Shown piece by piece: positions 11,101 to 20,451 of a stretch of DNA of 64,000 nucleotides (the stretch's first letter is position 1; each line of letters begins with the position of its first letter). The notes below the pieces were generated by a model. That model ran no database searches and was not told the DNA's origin. It worked only from the letters and a program-made list of their open reading frames with translations. Source of the DNA: Manihot esculenta (Eukaryota; Streptophyta; Magnoliopsida; Malpighiales; Euphorbiaceae); assembly GCF_001659605.2 (NCBI RefSeq), contig NC_035161.2, positions 40,381,956 through 40,445,955 of the forward strand. Direction: 5' to 3'. The position numbers were made by a program, and so were the translations under genes.

Positions 11101-13727
11101 AAGAAATAGTGAAGCTCTTAGACATTGGAGTCATCTACCCAATTTCTGACAATAAATGGGTGAGTCCCATCCATGTGGTGCCAAAGAAGACTGGGATTAC
11201 CATTGTCCCTAATTCTGAAGGAGAGCTAGTGCCCACTCGAGTACAAAATGGGTGGAGAGTTTGCATGGATTATAGGAAACTCAACACAGCCACAAGGAAG
11301 GACCACTTTCCCTTGCCCTTCATGGACCAAATGCTTGAGAGACTTGCTGGAAAGAGCCATTACTGCCTCCTTGATGGATACTCAGGCTTCTATCAAATCC
11401 CTGTTGCACCTGAAGATCAAGAGAAGACCACCTTCACATGCCCATTTGGCACCTTCGCATTTAGGAGGATGCCCTTTGGCCTTTGCAATGCACCAGCCAC
11501 TTTCCAAAGGTGCATGATGAGCATTTTTTCTGACTATGTGGAGAAGATTATTGAAGTCTTTATGGATGATTTCACGGTGCATGGCAACTCATTCCATGAA
11601 TGCCTAGCCAACTTGGAGAAAATACTTCAAAGGTGTTTGGAGACAAATCTGGTTCTCAACTATGAAAAATGCCACTTTATGGTCAGCCATGGCTTAATCT
11701 TAGGCCATATTGTTTCAGCAAAAGGTATTGAGGTGGATAAAGCTAAAGTTGACACCATCAAAAATCTGCCCTACCCAACCAGCATTAGGGAGATTAGATC
11801 ATTCCTTGGGCATGCTGGTTTTTACAGGAGGTTTATCAAAGACTTCTCCAAGATAACTCAGCCTTTGTGCAGGCTGTTACAGCAAGATGTGCCATTCGAG
11901 TTTGATGACAGCTGCAAAACAGCTTTTGATTTGGTCAAGTCACTACTGATTTCTGCCCCAGTCATCCAACCACCTGATTGGACTCTCCCATTTGAGATCA
12001 TGTGCGACGCCAGCAACTTTGCTGTAGGAGCAGTGCTGGGACAGCGTGTAGGAAACTCTCCTCATGTCATTCACTATGCCTCACGCACCTTAGATGCTGC
12101 ACAATGCAATTATTCTACCACCGAAAAAGAGTTGTTGGCTGTGGTCTTTGCATTAGAGAAGTTTCGGTCCTATCTACTTGGGACAAAGGTGATTGTCTAC
12201 TCAGATCATGCTGCACTAAGGTATTTAATCAAGAAAAAAGAGTCCAACCCTAGGCTGGTGCGATGGATATTGCTTTTGCAAGAGTTCGACTTAGAGATTC
12301 GAGACAAGAAGGGAAAGGAGAACCTTGTAGCTGATCACCTCAGCAGAATTCTGACCGAGATGGAGACTTGCCCCATCAATGAAAAATTCCCTGATGAGCA
12401 CCTCTTTGCTGTCCAAGTAGAGGAACCATGGTATGCTGATATTGTGAATTTCCTTGTCACAGGGAATGTACCTACTGATTTGCCCAAGTACATGAGAGAT
12501 AAGATCAAGAAAGATGCAAGGTATTATGTGTGGGATGAGCCCTACCTATGGAAGCATTGTGTAGACCAAGTCATAAGGAGATGCATCCCAAATCATGAGA
12601 TTTCTTCTGTCCTAACTTTCTGCCATTCTCACAGCTGTGGAGGTCACTTTGGGCCACGCAAGACAGCCTTGAAGATCCTTGAAAGTGGGTTATTTTGGCC
12701 TAACATATTCAGGGATTCTTATTTATTTTGTAGGTCATGTGCAAGATGCCAACAAACGGGCAATCTTGGCAACCGAAGTGAAATGCCACAAGCACCCATC
12801 ATGGTGTGTGAAATCTTTGACATATGGGGCATTGACTTCATGGGACCATTCCCACCTTCCTTTGGCAACACCTACATTCTTCTTGCTGTAGACTATGTGT
12901 CCAAATGGATTGAAGCCAAGGCAACAAGGGCTGATGATGCAAAAACAGTAGTTGACTTTGTGAAATCCCATATCTTCTCAAGATTTGGTATGCCCAAGGC
13001 CATTATCAGTGATCGAGGCACCCATTTTTGCAACAAGGTAGTAGAAAATCTCCTTAAGAAGCACCATGTCATCCATAGAACCTCTACTGCCTATCATCCT
13101 CAAACAAATGGGCTGGCCGAAGTGTCAAATAGGGAGATCAAGTCAATTTTGGAGAAAATAGTCTGCCCAAGTCGCAAGGACTGGAGTGTGCGCCTAAATG
13201 ATGCTCTATGGGCATATAGAACAGCCTATAAAACCCCAATTGGGATGTCTCCATATAGGCTGATTTATGGGAAAGCTTGCCATCTACCTGTGGAGCTTGA
13301 ACACAAAGCCTATTGGGCTGTAAAGAGCTGTAACCTTGATGAAAAAGAAGCTGGAGTCCACAGAAAATTACAAATTCAAGAGCTTGAAGAGATAAGACGT
13401 GATGCATATGAAGCTTCAGGGGATTACAAAGCAAAGACTAAAGCCTTCCATGACAAGAATATCTCCAGAAAACACTTCCAGGTGGGAGATAAAGTCTTGC
13501 TCTTTGATTCCAGGTTCAAATTATTCCCTGGGAAGCTTCGGTCTAGGTGGATTGGGCCATTCTTGGTTGAGCACATCTATCCACATAGAGCTATTGACAT
13601 ACGGAGCCCACAAACAAGCAAGGTTTTTAAGGTTAATGGGCACCGTTTGAAGAGATTTTATGAAGAATTCACTGCCCATCTTGTGAAAGAGGTTCCCTTG
13701 GATCCCCCTTCCCAAACTACTGAGTAA
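8130..13727 (+). CDS. Athila-type Gag-Pol polyprotein, 1,865 aa, intact
   Basis: The frame opens 29 bp after the primer site. Domains in order: retrotransposon Gag (about residues 150-280), a short zinc-knuckle-like [13 protein letters not shown] (about 365), and an aspartic protease with DLGAS (D674; the usual D-S/T-G is DLG here) plus ILLGRPF. Next come reverse transcriptase with FMDD (F1144), RNase H (FEIMCDAS to [10 protein letters not shown]), and integrase with an HHCC finger and catalytic D1569, D1628, E1664 (DD35E spacing). The region between RNA-binding and protease, and the region after protease, contain repeated LPKS/LPQS pentads. These are translations of the DNA palindrome ATTTGCCCAAATCA. 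No internal stops are seen. Confidence 0.95.
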   Translation: MTRSGRKDTLLYDPEIEKTAKSLRKQANLRNQASRPSSSTTPSHRPPTAPAEEISAPAETSTTAPADFAPETESLIMAKNPAMAAPPAAHVEAENQAGNVPIQAPQQRERTLGELAEPTGDQAPLCIEYPLLTAPFELRTGLIHLLPKFRGLENEDPHKHLKAFHVVCSTMRPQGIPEDDIKLRAFPFSLEDYAKEWLFYLPPGSITSWADMVRAFLRKFFPTSKAIGIRREISGIKQKHSEGLYEYWERFKKLCTSCPRHDISDQSLIEYFYGGLLPSERKFIDAACGGTIEKKSPREMRDLISSMAAASQQFGDQELPTRNVNEVSNSILSSQLSELTNAVRSLVVSQTQQVQQIQQPKPCGICANNHPTDLCPSLQEEDQQVNAVGGFNGQRRYDPYANTYNPGWRDHPNFSYARGNQFPSYQQRNQAQAAPQNSKVPLEEIVQNLANTVQSLEKQVSQMASSMSKYESQGKLPSQTEINPRQNASAITLRSGRELQDSRSENLQKQAMKENLPESDQGNFCDRSAQVTGGNLPQSPEQAEVDLPKSTDEAESSKKQKQPPAEKFKVPPPFPKRFARSQKEKEEKEILETFRKVEINIPLLDAVKQIPRYAKFLKELCTNRRKLAEREKVSVGECVSAVIQRKIPVKCKDRGMFAVSCKIGNVGIKKAMCDLGASINVMPLSIFNLLNAGSLKSTSIVIQLADRSIVYPKGVLEDVLVQVDQLVFPADFYVIDMEEDKSNTTSDILLGRPFLSTARTKIDVHDGTLTMEFEGEIIKFNVYDAMKFPNDVSPVYGLDVIDDLSQEIFDFDLEETLHADLCRYEEMDRNCSETDQIVMWADSAGDLPKSPRQSAQVSEQTDLTESDLLRSPDDLPKSTGNLPQSTSGQQAEIKTESAPDLKPLPDHLKYAYLGAGNKLPIIISSQLSQEEEKKLLDLLKKHKKAIGWTLEDIKGISPSTCMHRILMEDECKPVREAQRRLNPPMMEVVKKEIVKLLDIGVIYPISDNKWVSPIHVVPKKTGITIVPNSEGELVPTRVQNGWRVCMDYRKLNTATRKDHFPLPFMDQMLERLAGKSHYCLLDGYSGFYQIPVAPEDQEKTTFTCPFGTFAFRRMPFGLCNAPATFQRCMMSIFSDYVEKIIEVFMDDFTVHGNSFHECLANLEKILQRCLETNLVLNYEKCHFMVSHGLILGHIVSAKGIEVDKAKVDTIKNLPYPTSIREIRSFLGHAGFYRRFIKDFSKITQPLCRLLQQDVPFEFDDSCKTAFDLVKSLLISAPVIQPPDWTLPFEIMCDASNFAVGAVLGQRVGNSPHVIHYASRTLDAAQCNYSTTEKELLAVVFALEKFRSYLLGTKVIVYSDHAALRYLIKKKESNPRLVRWILLLQEFDLEIRDKKGKENLVADHLSRILTEMETCPINEKFPDEHLFAVQVEEPWYADIVNFLVTGNVPTDLPKYMRDKIKKDARYYVWDEPYLWKHCVDQVIRRCIPNHEISSVLTFCHSHSCGGHFGPRKTALKILESGLFWPNIFRDSYLFCRSCARCQQTGNLGNRSEMPQAPIMVCEIFDIWGIDFMGPFPPSFGNTYILLAVDYVSKWIEAKATRADDAKTVVDFVKSHIFSRFGMPKAIISDRGTHFCNKVVENLLKKHHVIHRTSTAYHPQTNGLAEVSNREIKSILEKIVCPSRKDWSVRLNDALWAYRTAYKTPIGMSPYRLIYGKACHLPVELEHKAYWAVKSCNLDEKEAGVHRKLQIQELEEIRRDAYEASGDYKAKTKAFHDKNISRKHFQVGDKVLLFDSRFKLFPGKLRSRWIGPFLVEHIYPHRAIDIRSPQTSKVFKVNGHRLKRFYEEFTAHLVKEVPLDPPSQTTE

Positions 13728-14279
13728 GATACTGCTGTCCAGCCCAAGACAGAAAACAGGGCGCTACTGGGAGGCAGCCCAGATGAAGCGATTTGCCCAA
13801 ATCACTGGGGCGATTTGCCCAAATCACTGGGGCAATTTGCCCAAATCACTGGGGCAGATCATCTGACTGTAGCATAGTTGAAAGTGATTGGGGCAGGTGA
13901 TATGCCCAAATCGACAGGCACATCGACAGGGAGAATAAGCTCAAACAAGTCGGTCGAACCCAATGAGTGATTTGGCCAAGTGATTTGACCAGATCACCAG
14001 GCCAAGACACCCATTCAGCACATCATCACAAAGAGTACCGACATAGCACTACAATGAGGGAAAGTGATTTGGCCAAGTGATTTGCCCAAATCACTAGCCC
14101 AAATCATCCTGCCAAAGAATCCAGAGGACCAGCAATTAATGATCAGGGCAGTTCAACCGCCCAAATCACTTTAAGTAATTTCTCTTTCATTTTTTTTATT
14201 TCTTTTTCCTTACGCAATCTTTGTTTCCTCTTCTCCTTCTCTTTCAAGATCCTACCCACCGGCGACATCAAGAAACACC
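13728..14279 (+). repeat. Pol/ORF3 spacer with palindrome array
   Basis: From 13,788 to 13,853 a 22-bp unit containing ATTTGCCCAAATCACT is repeated three times in tandem. Further diverged copies follow to about 14,175, many as inverted half-sites (GTGATTTGGCCAAGTGATTTG). Because 22 is not a multiple of three the array is not a protein repeat. No ORF of note is present. The spacer ends in a pyrimidine-rich leader before the ATG at 14,280. Confidence 0.85.
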
Positions 14280-15842
14280 ATGGCCCGTAGCAAGATGATG
14301 GCCACCGGCGGCCCCGGAATGTGGAGGCGACGCGGAATGCCTAGGCCCGTCCGCTTCCCCACTGACAGCGACGAGGAAGCAATGGACAGCCCTCCATCAG
14401 TACCCAACAACGACGACGTCAACACTGGAGTGACAGTCGAAGCAAGAAACTCAGAAAGCCCAGTGGCGCAGACCTACCGCCGCCGGACTAGGTCGCCATT
14501 GAAGTCACCACCACCACCTCCTTCCCCACCAGTCGCGACGGACATTCAAGAAGGCGAAACGCCTCAAGAGACCACGCCTTCCACCACCAGTGGTCAGGAA
14601 AGACTTAGGACACCGTCACCACCACCGCCTGACACCGAGCAACATTCAGACACCCACATTGGTACACCTCCCGCAAGCAGTGAAGGGGACGAATTACCCA
14701 GTGATTTGCCCAAGCCGTCATGCCCTGATCACATCAGCCAGGCACTCACATTCAACAAAGCCTCAGAAAGGGCCAGGCTTGCCAGAATCTCGTCCCTTCC
14801 ACACCATCCAGGTAAATGCCTTCATCATGACACTCTTGCCACCCTGAGACTCCATGCCCAGGTACGCTCTCTAATCACTGCCATTGGTTGGGACAGGTTC
14901 TTCTACCTTCACCTCCCTTCTTTCACTGAACTCACACAAGAGTTCTACACTAAATTTTACTTTGATAAGCATGCAATGCACAATCTGTACACACATGATA
15001 TAATTGGATTCAGACTTTTGGGACAGCGATTTCGCTTGTCCATGCAGGAGTTTGGCGTTGCCATGGGATCTGAATGCCCTGGATCCACCTGGGATTTTCC
15101 TACTGACTTCATTCCCAGCAATGCCTATCTGGAGTTATGTGATAACCCTCCAGACTCTTACTTGCCCACCAGGTCCAAAGACCTGTACCTGAGGAATCCC
15201 AGCCTCAAATACCTGCACAGATTCTTGGCCTATACCTTTTCTGGGAGAAAGGATGCACCTAACGTCCTAACCAAAACAGAACTTTACATTCTGTGGTGTA
15301 TGCACACACAACAGAAAATTCACTTAGGATATTGGGTAGCAACACAAATCTCAAGCATCATACAGTACAATAGGCCACTGATCTTTGGGCATCTGATCAC
15401 TGCCATAGCAGTGAATCAAAAGCTGTTACACCCTGCCCATACTGACCTCACCCCCACTGGTAAGCAAACTCCCCTGGACCTTCGGTCATTGGATGATATG
15501 GGGTTGCTACGCCAAGTGGGGGGTGTTTTTTCTCTTTCCCCTGCAGGACCCCTCACACCACGCCATGAGCGTGTGTTCAGGAAAAGGAAAGCTAGTCCAC
15601 CATCCACTTCTCAGCATCCTGCACCTCAAGAAGCAACAGCAGAAGTGAGAATCATTGAACCAGCACAAGAAGCACCTCCAGAAGCACCACAGCAGGAACA
15701 GAATCAAGTCCATGAAGACGTAGCCCCTAACCAGTCAATACAGGCTCGTCTTGATAGAATTGAGACCAGAATGAACAATGTGGAGCACTTGCTTCAAATA
15801 CTGGTGAATCACTTCCTGCCCACAGAACAGCAAAGACAGTGA
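14280..15842 (+). CDS. Athila-type third ORF (envelope-position protein), 520 aa
   Basis: An intact frame follows gag-pol where Athila elements carry an env-like gene. The N-terminal ~150 residues are low-complexity, rich in Pro, Ser and acidic residues. A folded domain follows (about residues 160-420) resembling the plant-transposon protein domain found in Athila ORFs, for example around LGQRFRLSMQEFGVAMG. The last ~60 residues look helical (IQARLDRIETRMNNVEHLLQ), a possible coiled coil. I see no signal peptide and no clear transmembrane helix, so calling it an envelope rests on position only. One LPKPS pentad near residue 145 comes from the dispersed palindrome. Confidence 0.8.
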   Translation: MARSKMMATGGPGMWRRRGMPRPVRFPTDSDEEAMDSPPSVPNNDDVNTGVTVEARNSESPVAQTYRRRTRSPLKSPPPPPSPPVATDIQEGETPQETTPSTTSGQERLRTPSPPPPDTEQHSDTHIGTPPASSEGDELPSDLPKPSCPDHISQALTFNKASERARLARISSLPHHPGKCLHHDTLATLRLHAQVRSLITAIGWDRFFYLHLPSFTELTQEFYTKFYFDKHAMHNLYTHDIIGFRLLGQRFRLSMQEFGVAMGSECPGSTWDFPTDFIPSNAYLELCDNPPDSYLPTRSKDLYLRNPSLKYLHRFLAYTFSGRKDAPNVLTKTELYILWCMHTQQKIHLGYWVATQISSIIQYNRPLIFGHLITAIAVNQKLLHPAHTDLTPTGKQTPLDLRSLDDMGLLRQVGGVFSLSPAGPLTPRHERVFRKRKASPPSTSQHPAPQEATAEVRIIEPAQEAPPEAPQQEQNQVHEDVAPNQSIQARLDRIETRMNNVEHLLQILVNHFLPTEQQRQ

Positions 15843-16440
15843 TTTGGCTGGGTGATTTGCCCAAGTCACTGGGGCACTTTGCCCAAATCACCCACATCCC
15901 AGGCAGTCCCTTTCCTTCTCCTTATTAATATTCTTCATATTTATGTTTTAACATTGAGGACAATGTTTGGGATAGGTGTGGGGGTGTTTGGGGAACATTT
16001 CTTTTCTTCACCATGCTTGCATGTTTAGTTTTCTTCTACATTCTTTTTGTTTATTTTTGCTTAGGTTTTACCTCTTTTACACACCAGAAAATTTTTGTCT
16101 CTGCCACACATATGCACACACACACAGAATTTTGTTTTTTCTAGCCTATTGCTTTACTCAGCATAGATGACTAAGTCAATAAAGCTGCTTACCTCATGAC
16201 CCCATTAAATTATCCAACCCTTTAAATCTGAATTGAAACATGCACAGTGTGTAGCCTTTACTTAGGAAGTTTTTCTTCTTGAATTGAGTTCTTAAAACTG
16301 CTGTGGCCAATAGGAAAGGAAAATAAAATACATGCAATAAAAGTTAGTGTAATTCTCTTTGAGTTGATTTGCCCAAATTGATATAAAAAAAAAAAAAAAA
16401 GAAACTCAGCAAATCAGAAAGCACAACCTGTTCCTATGAT
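15843..16440 (+). other. 3' noncoding region with internal hairpin and polypurine-like tract
   Basis: The palindrome family continues just after the ORF3 stop (15,843-15,895). At 15,950-15,967 lies the stem-loop AACATTG-AGGA-CAATGTT, followed by GGTGTGGGGGTG (15,976-15,987). This duplicates the hairpin-plus-polypurine arrangement found at the true 3' LTR boundary 1 kb downstream. An A-run lies at about 16,385-16,400. Confidence 0.75.
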
Positions 16441-16690
16441 CTAAGACTATGAACTGTGCCTAAAAGCCACTTGGAGAAGTGACTGACTGAGTAACCGGGG
16501 GTGTATCACCCATGTACACAATCGCGTAAAAAGGTCAGTGACTTTTTCAAGCAAATAAAGTTTCGATGGTCTAAGATTATGAACAGAGCTAGTAGCCACT
16601 TGGACAAGTGACCAACTGAGTAACCGGGGGTGTATCACCCATATGCACCATCGCGTAAAAAGGTTGGTGACTTTTTCAGGCAAGGATAAA
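16441..16690 (+). repeat. Two ~130-bp direct repeats in the Athila 3' region
   Basis: Copies start at CTAAGACTATGAAC (16,441) and CTAAGATTATGAAC (16,571). Each contains AGTAACCGGGGGTGTATCAC then cc, holding a small hairpin GGGTG-TAT-CACCC, and ends near GTGACTTTTTCA. The copies have diverged by roughly a tenth, so the duplication is older than the element's insertion here. No coding potential is seen. Confidence 0.8.
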
Positions 16691-16948
16691 AAGTGCTGGT
16701 AATTAAAAATGCTTAAAATAGGGCAAGTCACTCTTAAGGGATTGCATTAAGCCTAATATAAATTAATAAGCATGATCAAATAAAAAACTTTCCCTTGGCC
16801 ATGGTGAGCAATAGGAAACAAGGAGAGAAGGGGACAACCTTAGTACATGCATCCTACACTGTAGTGTTTCAATTTAGGAGTCTAGGGGGGCTGATTAAGT
16901 GGTACTTAGGCTCAAAAGAAAAAGGAGCTTGATTGACTAAGTTGTTTG

Positions 16949-16987
16949 TTGCTTGAGGACAAGCAAAAAGCTAGGTGTGGGGGTATT
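16949..16987 (+). promoter_or_regulatory. Athila stem-loop plus polypurine tract
   Basis: The stem-loop TTGCTTG-AGGA-CAAGCAA occupies 16,949-16,966. After 21 nt containing AGGTGTGGGGGTATT the 3' LTR starts at 16,988. The purine-rich stretch is the expected plus-strand primer. Confidence 0.82.
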
Positions 16988-18435
16988 TGATCAAGCATAA
17001 TTTAGCCACATTTTTATTACATTTTCTACTGTTTATTTACACATTTTTCTAGCTTAATTTGTGTTTTTGTTATGTTTTTACAGAAAAGGAAGAAATTGAA
17101 AAGTTGGAGAAAAAGTGAAGAAAAAGCTGGAAAAGTGATTGGGTCAAAGTGACTTGCCCAAGCCACTCGCAGGAACTGGCCAAGTCACTCGTAGAAACGA
17201 AGACAGAAACTGGACTAAACCCCAGGAAGCGATTGGGGCAAAATGAGCAAGTGATTTGCCCAAATCACTTGCAGAATCTGCCCAAATCACTTTGATAGCA
17301 GAAAATACAGCAGAGGCGGGAAAAGAGCAGAAAATCCAAATTCAAAGGAAAGAAGTCCAAGTCCACTTCAAACACCACAAGATCAGTCCCAAGAGCCACG
17401 CCCCTCATTTAGAGAGTTTCATTCTCAATCAAACACAAAATTCAAAGAGGAATCAAAGACTACAAAGAAGACCAAATCAAATTAAGATTACAAAACCCTA
17501 ATCAAATTGGACTTGGGACTCTCCAGCTATAAAAGGGCAACATCAAAGGCATCTGATCATCATCTTTAGCATCTGCCATCCTCGGAAATTCTCCAGCAAC
17601 ACAGCAGAAATTATCCTTCTTTCTTTCCTTCTTTATTTTTGTGTATTCTAGTCACCATGAGTGGCTAAATTCATTATTTTCTAGTTGAAGTTGAGAATAT
17701 TCAAATTTGTGATGAATTGGGAGGTTTAATACTCCATTGTTGAACTCTTGTTTGTTTCAATATTTATGCAATCTGATCTTTTCTATAAATATTACTTGCT
17801 TTTAGAATCAATAAGGGCCCATTGCTTTTAAATTGCTTAAGTAATATTGTTTGAATGGTTTAGGTCCGTAATTGCTTAGGTTGTTCAAATACACTTTTAA
17901 TCAGATTGCATAATCTAAACTTGACCACGCGGTTGGCAAGGATAGAATTGGGTTTCTCTAAGTCTTAATGCAATCAACAGTTGTTCGATGCTACAATGCC
18001 CCAAGGACGTTCCTTGGCAACTTGTTGATTAGTGTTTGATTAGCGAACGTTTCCTAATCAAACTAGAACTAAGGAGGAATTTGGATTGTGAGAAGCGTCT
18101 TCCACAACCAAAACTAATTTATTGAAATCAAATAGGAGTCTTTAATAATCAATGATCAATTCTGAACAAACTGAATTAGACTCACACTTCAGCTAGAATC
18201 TCTTTCTCATTGAAATTCTTATCTATTTAAATTATTGCTTTATCTTGCTATTTAGTTTTTAACTCATCAAAACAAACCCCCCTCTTTTACTTATTTGTTA
18301 TTTACTTGACCTAGTCATTATTAGGAAAATCATTGGTGTCAATTCCCTGTGGTTCGACCCTATTGCCACTATCTGCAAGTTTATTGTTGATTGTTTAATA
18401 GGTTTATTTTTGACGGCTTCGACAACCGCTTATCA
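16988..18435 (+). repeat. 3' LTR of the Athila-type element
   Basis: It is 1,448 bp, the same length as the 5' LTR. Three substitutions were seen, at the equivalents of 6,834, 6,840 and 7,060. TATA box at 17,528-17,535. It is followed by the target duplication AATAG. Confidence 0.95.
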
Positions 18436-20446
18436 AATAGGTAGCGGGTTAAGCATTCCAGCCGGCTTCTGATGTTCCAGCTTCACCCTCTGACACACTT
18501 CGCAGGCGGACACAAACTGTGCCACTTCTTTCTTCATCGCTGGCCACCAATAAACTTTCTTCAAATCTTGATACATCTTGGTGGCTCCGGGGTGAATGCT
18601 GTATCTCGCATTATGAGCTTCTCTCATAATGTCTCCTTTTAGCCCAATGTCATCTGGTACACATAGTCTGCTCCCATAGCGGAGGATCCCCTTACTGTCG
18701 AATCTATACTCGTTATCATTGCCTGACTGAACAGTCCTGGCAATCTTTACTAACTCCGGGTCCTCATGCTGTTTCTGAGCCACCTGCTCTAGAAACACGG
18801 GTGCCACTCTCATCTGGGCCACCAAGGCACCTGTACCAGATAACTCCATCTGTAGACCTTCCTCAATAAGCTTATAGAACTCCTTCACCATTGGCCTCCT
18901 CTCTGCCGATATGTGGGATAAACTACCGAGTGATTTCCGGCTTAAGGCGTCTGCCACAACATTCGCCTTACCCGGATGGTACTGAATCTTGCAATCATAG
19001 TCACTCAGCAGCTCCACCCATCTCCTCTGTCTCAAATTCAAATCCCTCTGACTCAAGATGTACTGCAGGCTCTTATGATCTGTAAAGATCTCACATTTCA
19101 CTCCATAGAGGTAATGCCTCCACATCTTGAGTGCAAAGATTACTGCTGCCATCTCAAGGTCGTGTGTGGGGTAATTCAACTCATGCTTCTTCAGCTGCCT
19201 AGAAGCATAAGCAATCACCTTCTCATTCTGCATCAGTACACAACCCAGTCCCACACGGGACGCATCACAAAAGACTGTAAAGTCCTCTCCACTAGATGGC
19301 AGAGCTAACACTGGTGCTGAAGTCAACTTCTTCTTAAGCTCTTCGAAACTCTCCTCGCACTGGTCGGTCCACAAAAACTTCTGATTCTTCCTGGTTAGTC
19401 TGGTCAGAGGAGCTGCTATCTTAGAGAAGTCCTGAACGAACCTCCTGTAGTAACCTGCCAAACCCAAGAAACTTCTAATCTCTGTCACTGAAGTGGGTCT
19501 AGGCCAGTTAGCCACAGTTTCTGTCTTCTTGGGATCTACCTCAATACCATTCTCTGACACTACATGCCCCAAGAACGAAATGCTCCTCAGCCAGAACTCA
19601 CATTTAGAGAACTTGGCATACAAGCCATGTTCCCTCAAAGTCTGCAAGACCAACCGCAGATGATGGGCATGCTCCTCTGCATTCCTGGAATACACTAAGA
19701 TATCATCTATAAAGACAATAACAAAGTGATCCAGGTATTGATTAAATACTCTGTTCATGAGATCCATGAATGCTGCAGGGGCGTTTGTTAACCCGAACGG
19801 CATTACAAGGAACTCAAAATGCCCATATCTGGTCCTGAAGGCTGTCTTCGGCACATCCTCATCCCTTATCCTTAGCTGATGGTACCCCGATCTTAGATCT
19901 ATTTTGGAGAAACAACCTGCTCCGGCTAGCTGGTCGAATAGATCATCGATCCTTGGCAATGGGTACCTATTCTTGGTAGTGACTTTGTTCAACTGCCTGT
20001 AGTCGATACAAAGTCTAAGGGATCCATCCTTCTTCCTCACAAACAAGACCGGAGCACCCCAAGGTGAGGTACTCTGTCGGATGAAACCCTTTTCTACCAG
20101 CTCTTGCAATTGCTCTTTCAACTCCTTTAACTCGGCTGGAGCCATCCTGTAGGGAGGGATAGAGATCGGTCTAGCTCCAGGTACCAACTCTATCTCGAAC
20201 TCTATCTCCCTAGCAGGTGGTAAACCTGGAAGTTCATCAGGAAAGACATCCTGAAACTCTCTGACAACTGGCACCGAGGCTGGCTCCCTGACCTGACTGT
20301 CTAGCTCTCTCACATGAGCTAAGTACCCCTGACATCCCTTCCTAAGCAACCTACGAGCCTGAAGAGCTGATATCAGACCTCTAGGTGTACCCCTCTTGTC
20401 TCCTCTGAAGACGACCTCTGACCCGTCCTGATCTCTGAACTTGACT
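18436..20446 (-). CDS. Ty3/gypsy RT, RNase H and integrase zinc finger (middle part of the split pol)
   Basis: This minus-strand frame continues from the protease part across the insertion at 20,452-27,740. It has reverse transcriptase ([33 protein letters not shown], and FIDDILVYS as the YxDD box). RNase H follows ([36 protein letters not shown]), then the HHCC finger of integrase ([18 protein letters not shown] to CEVCQRVK). It is cut off by the Athila-type element within the short linker before the integrase core. There are no stops, so the polyprotein was intact when the nested elements arrived. Confidence 0.94.
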
Positions 20447-20451
20447 ACCTT

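Larger units (their letters stand above)
6630..18435 (+). mobile_element. Athila-type Ty3/gypsy retrotransposon, apparently full length
   Basis: It is 11.8 kb long, with two 1,448-bp LTRs (TGATCAAGC...GCTTATCA) and target duplication AATAG at 6,625-6,629 and 18,436-18,440. The primer site TGGCGCCGTTGCCGGGGA is the type used by Athila elements. It has an intact gag-pol frame (8,130-13,727) and a third ORF at the envelope position (14,280-15,842). I found three substitutions between the LTRs. Everything needed for mobility appears present. It sits in the integrase region of the older minus-strand element. Confidence 0.95.

Noticed and set aside
13788..13853. Evenly spaced repeats that could suggest a CRISPR-like array
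   Set aside because: Three contiguous 22-bp units with no unique spacers, inside a plant retrotransposon.
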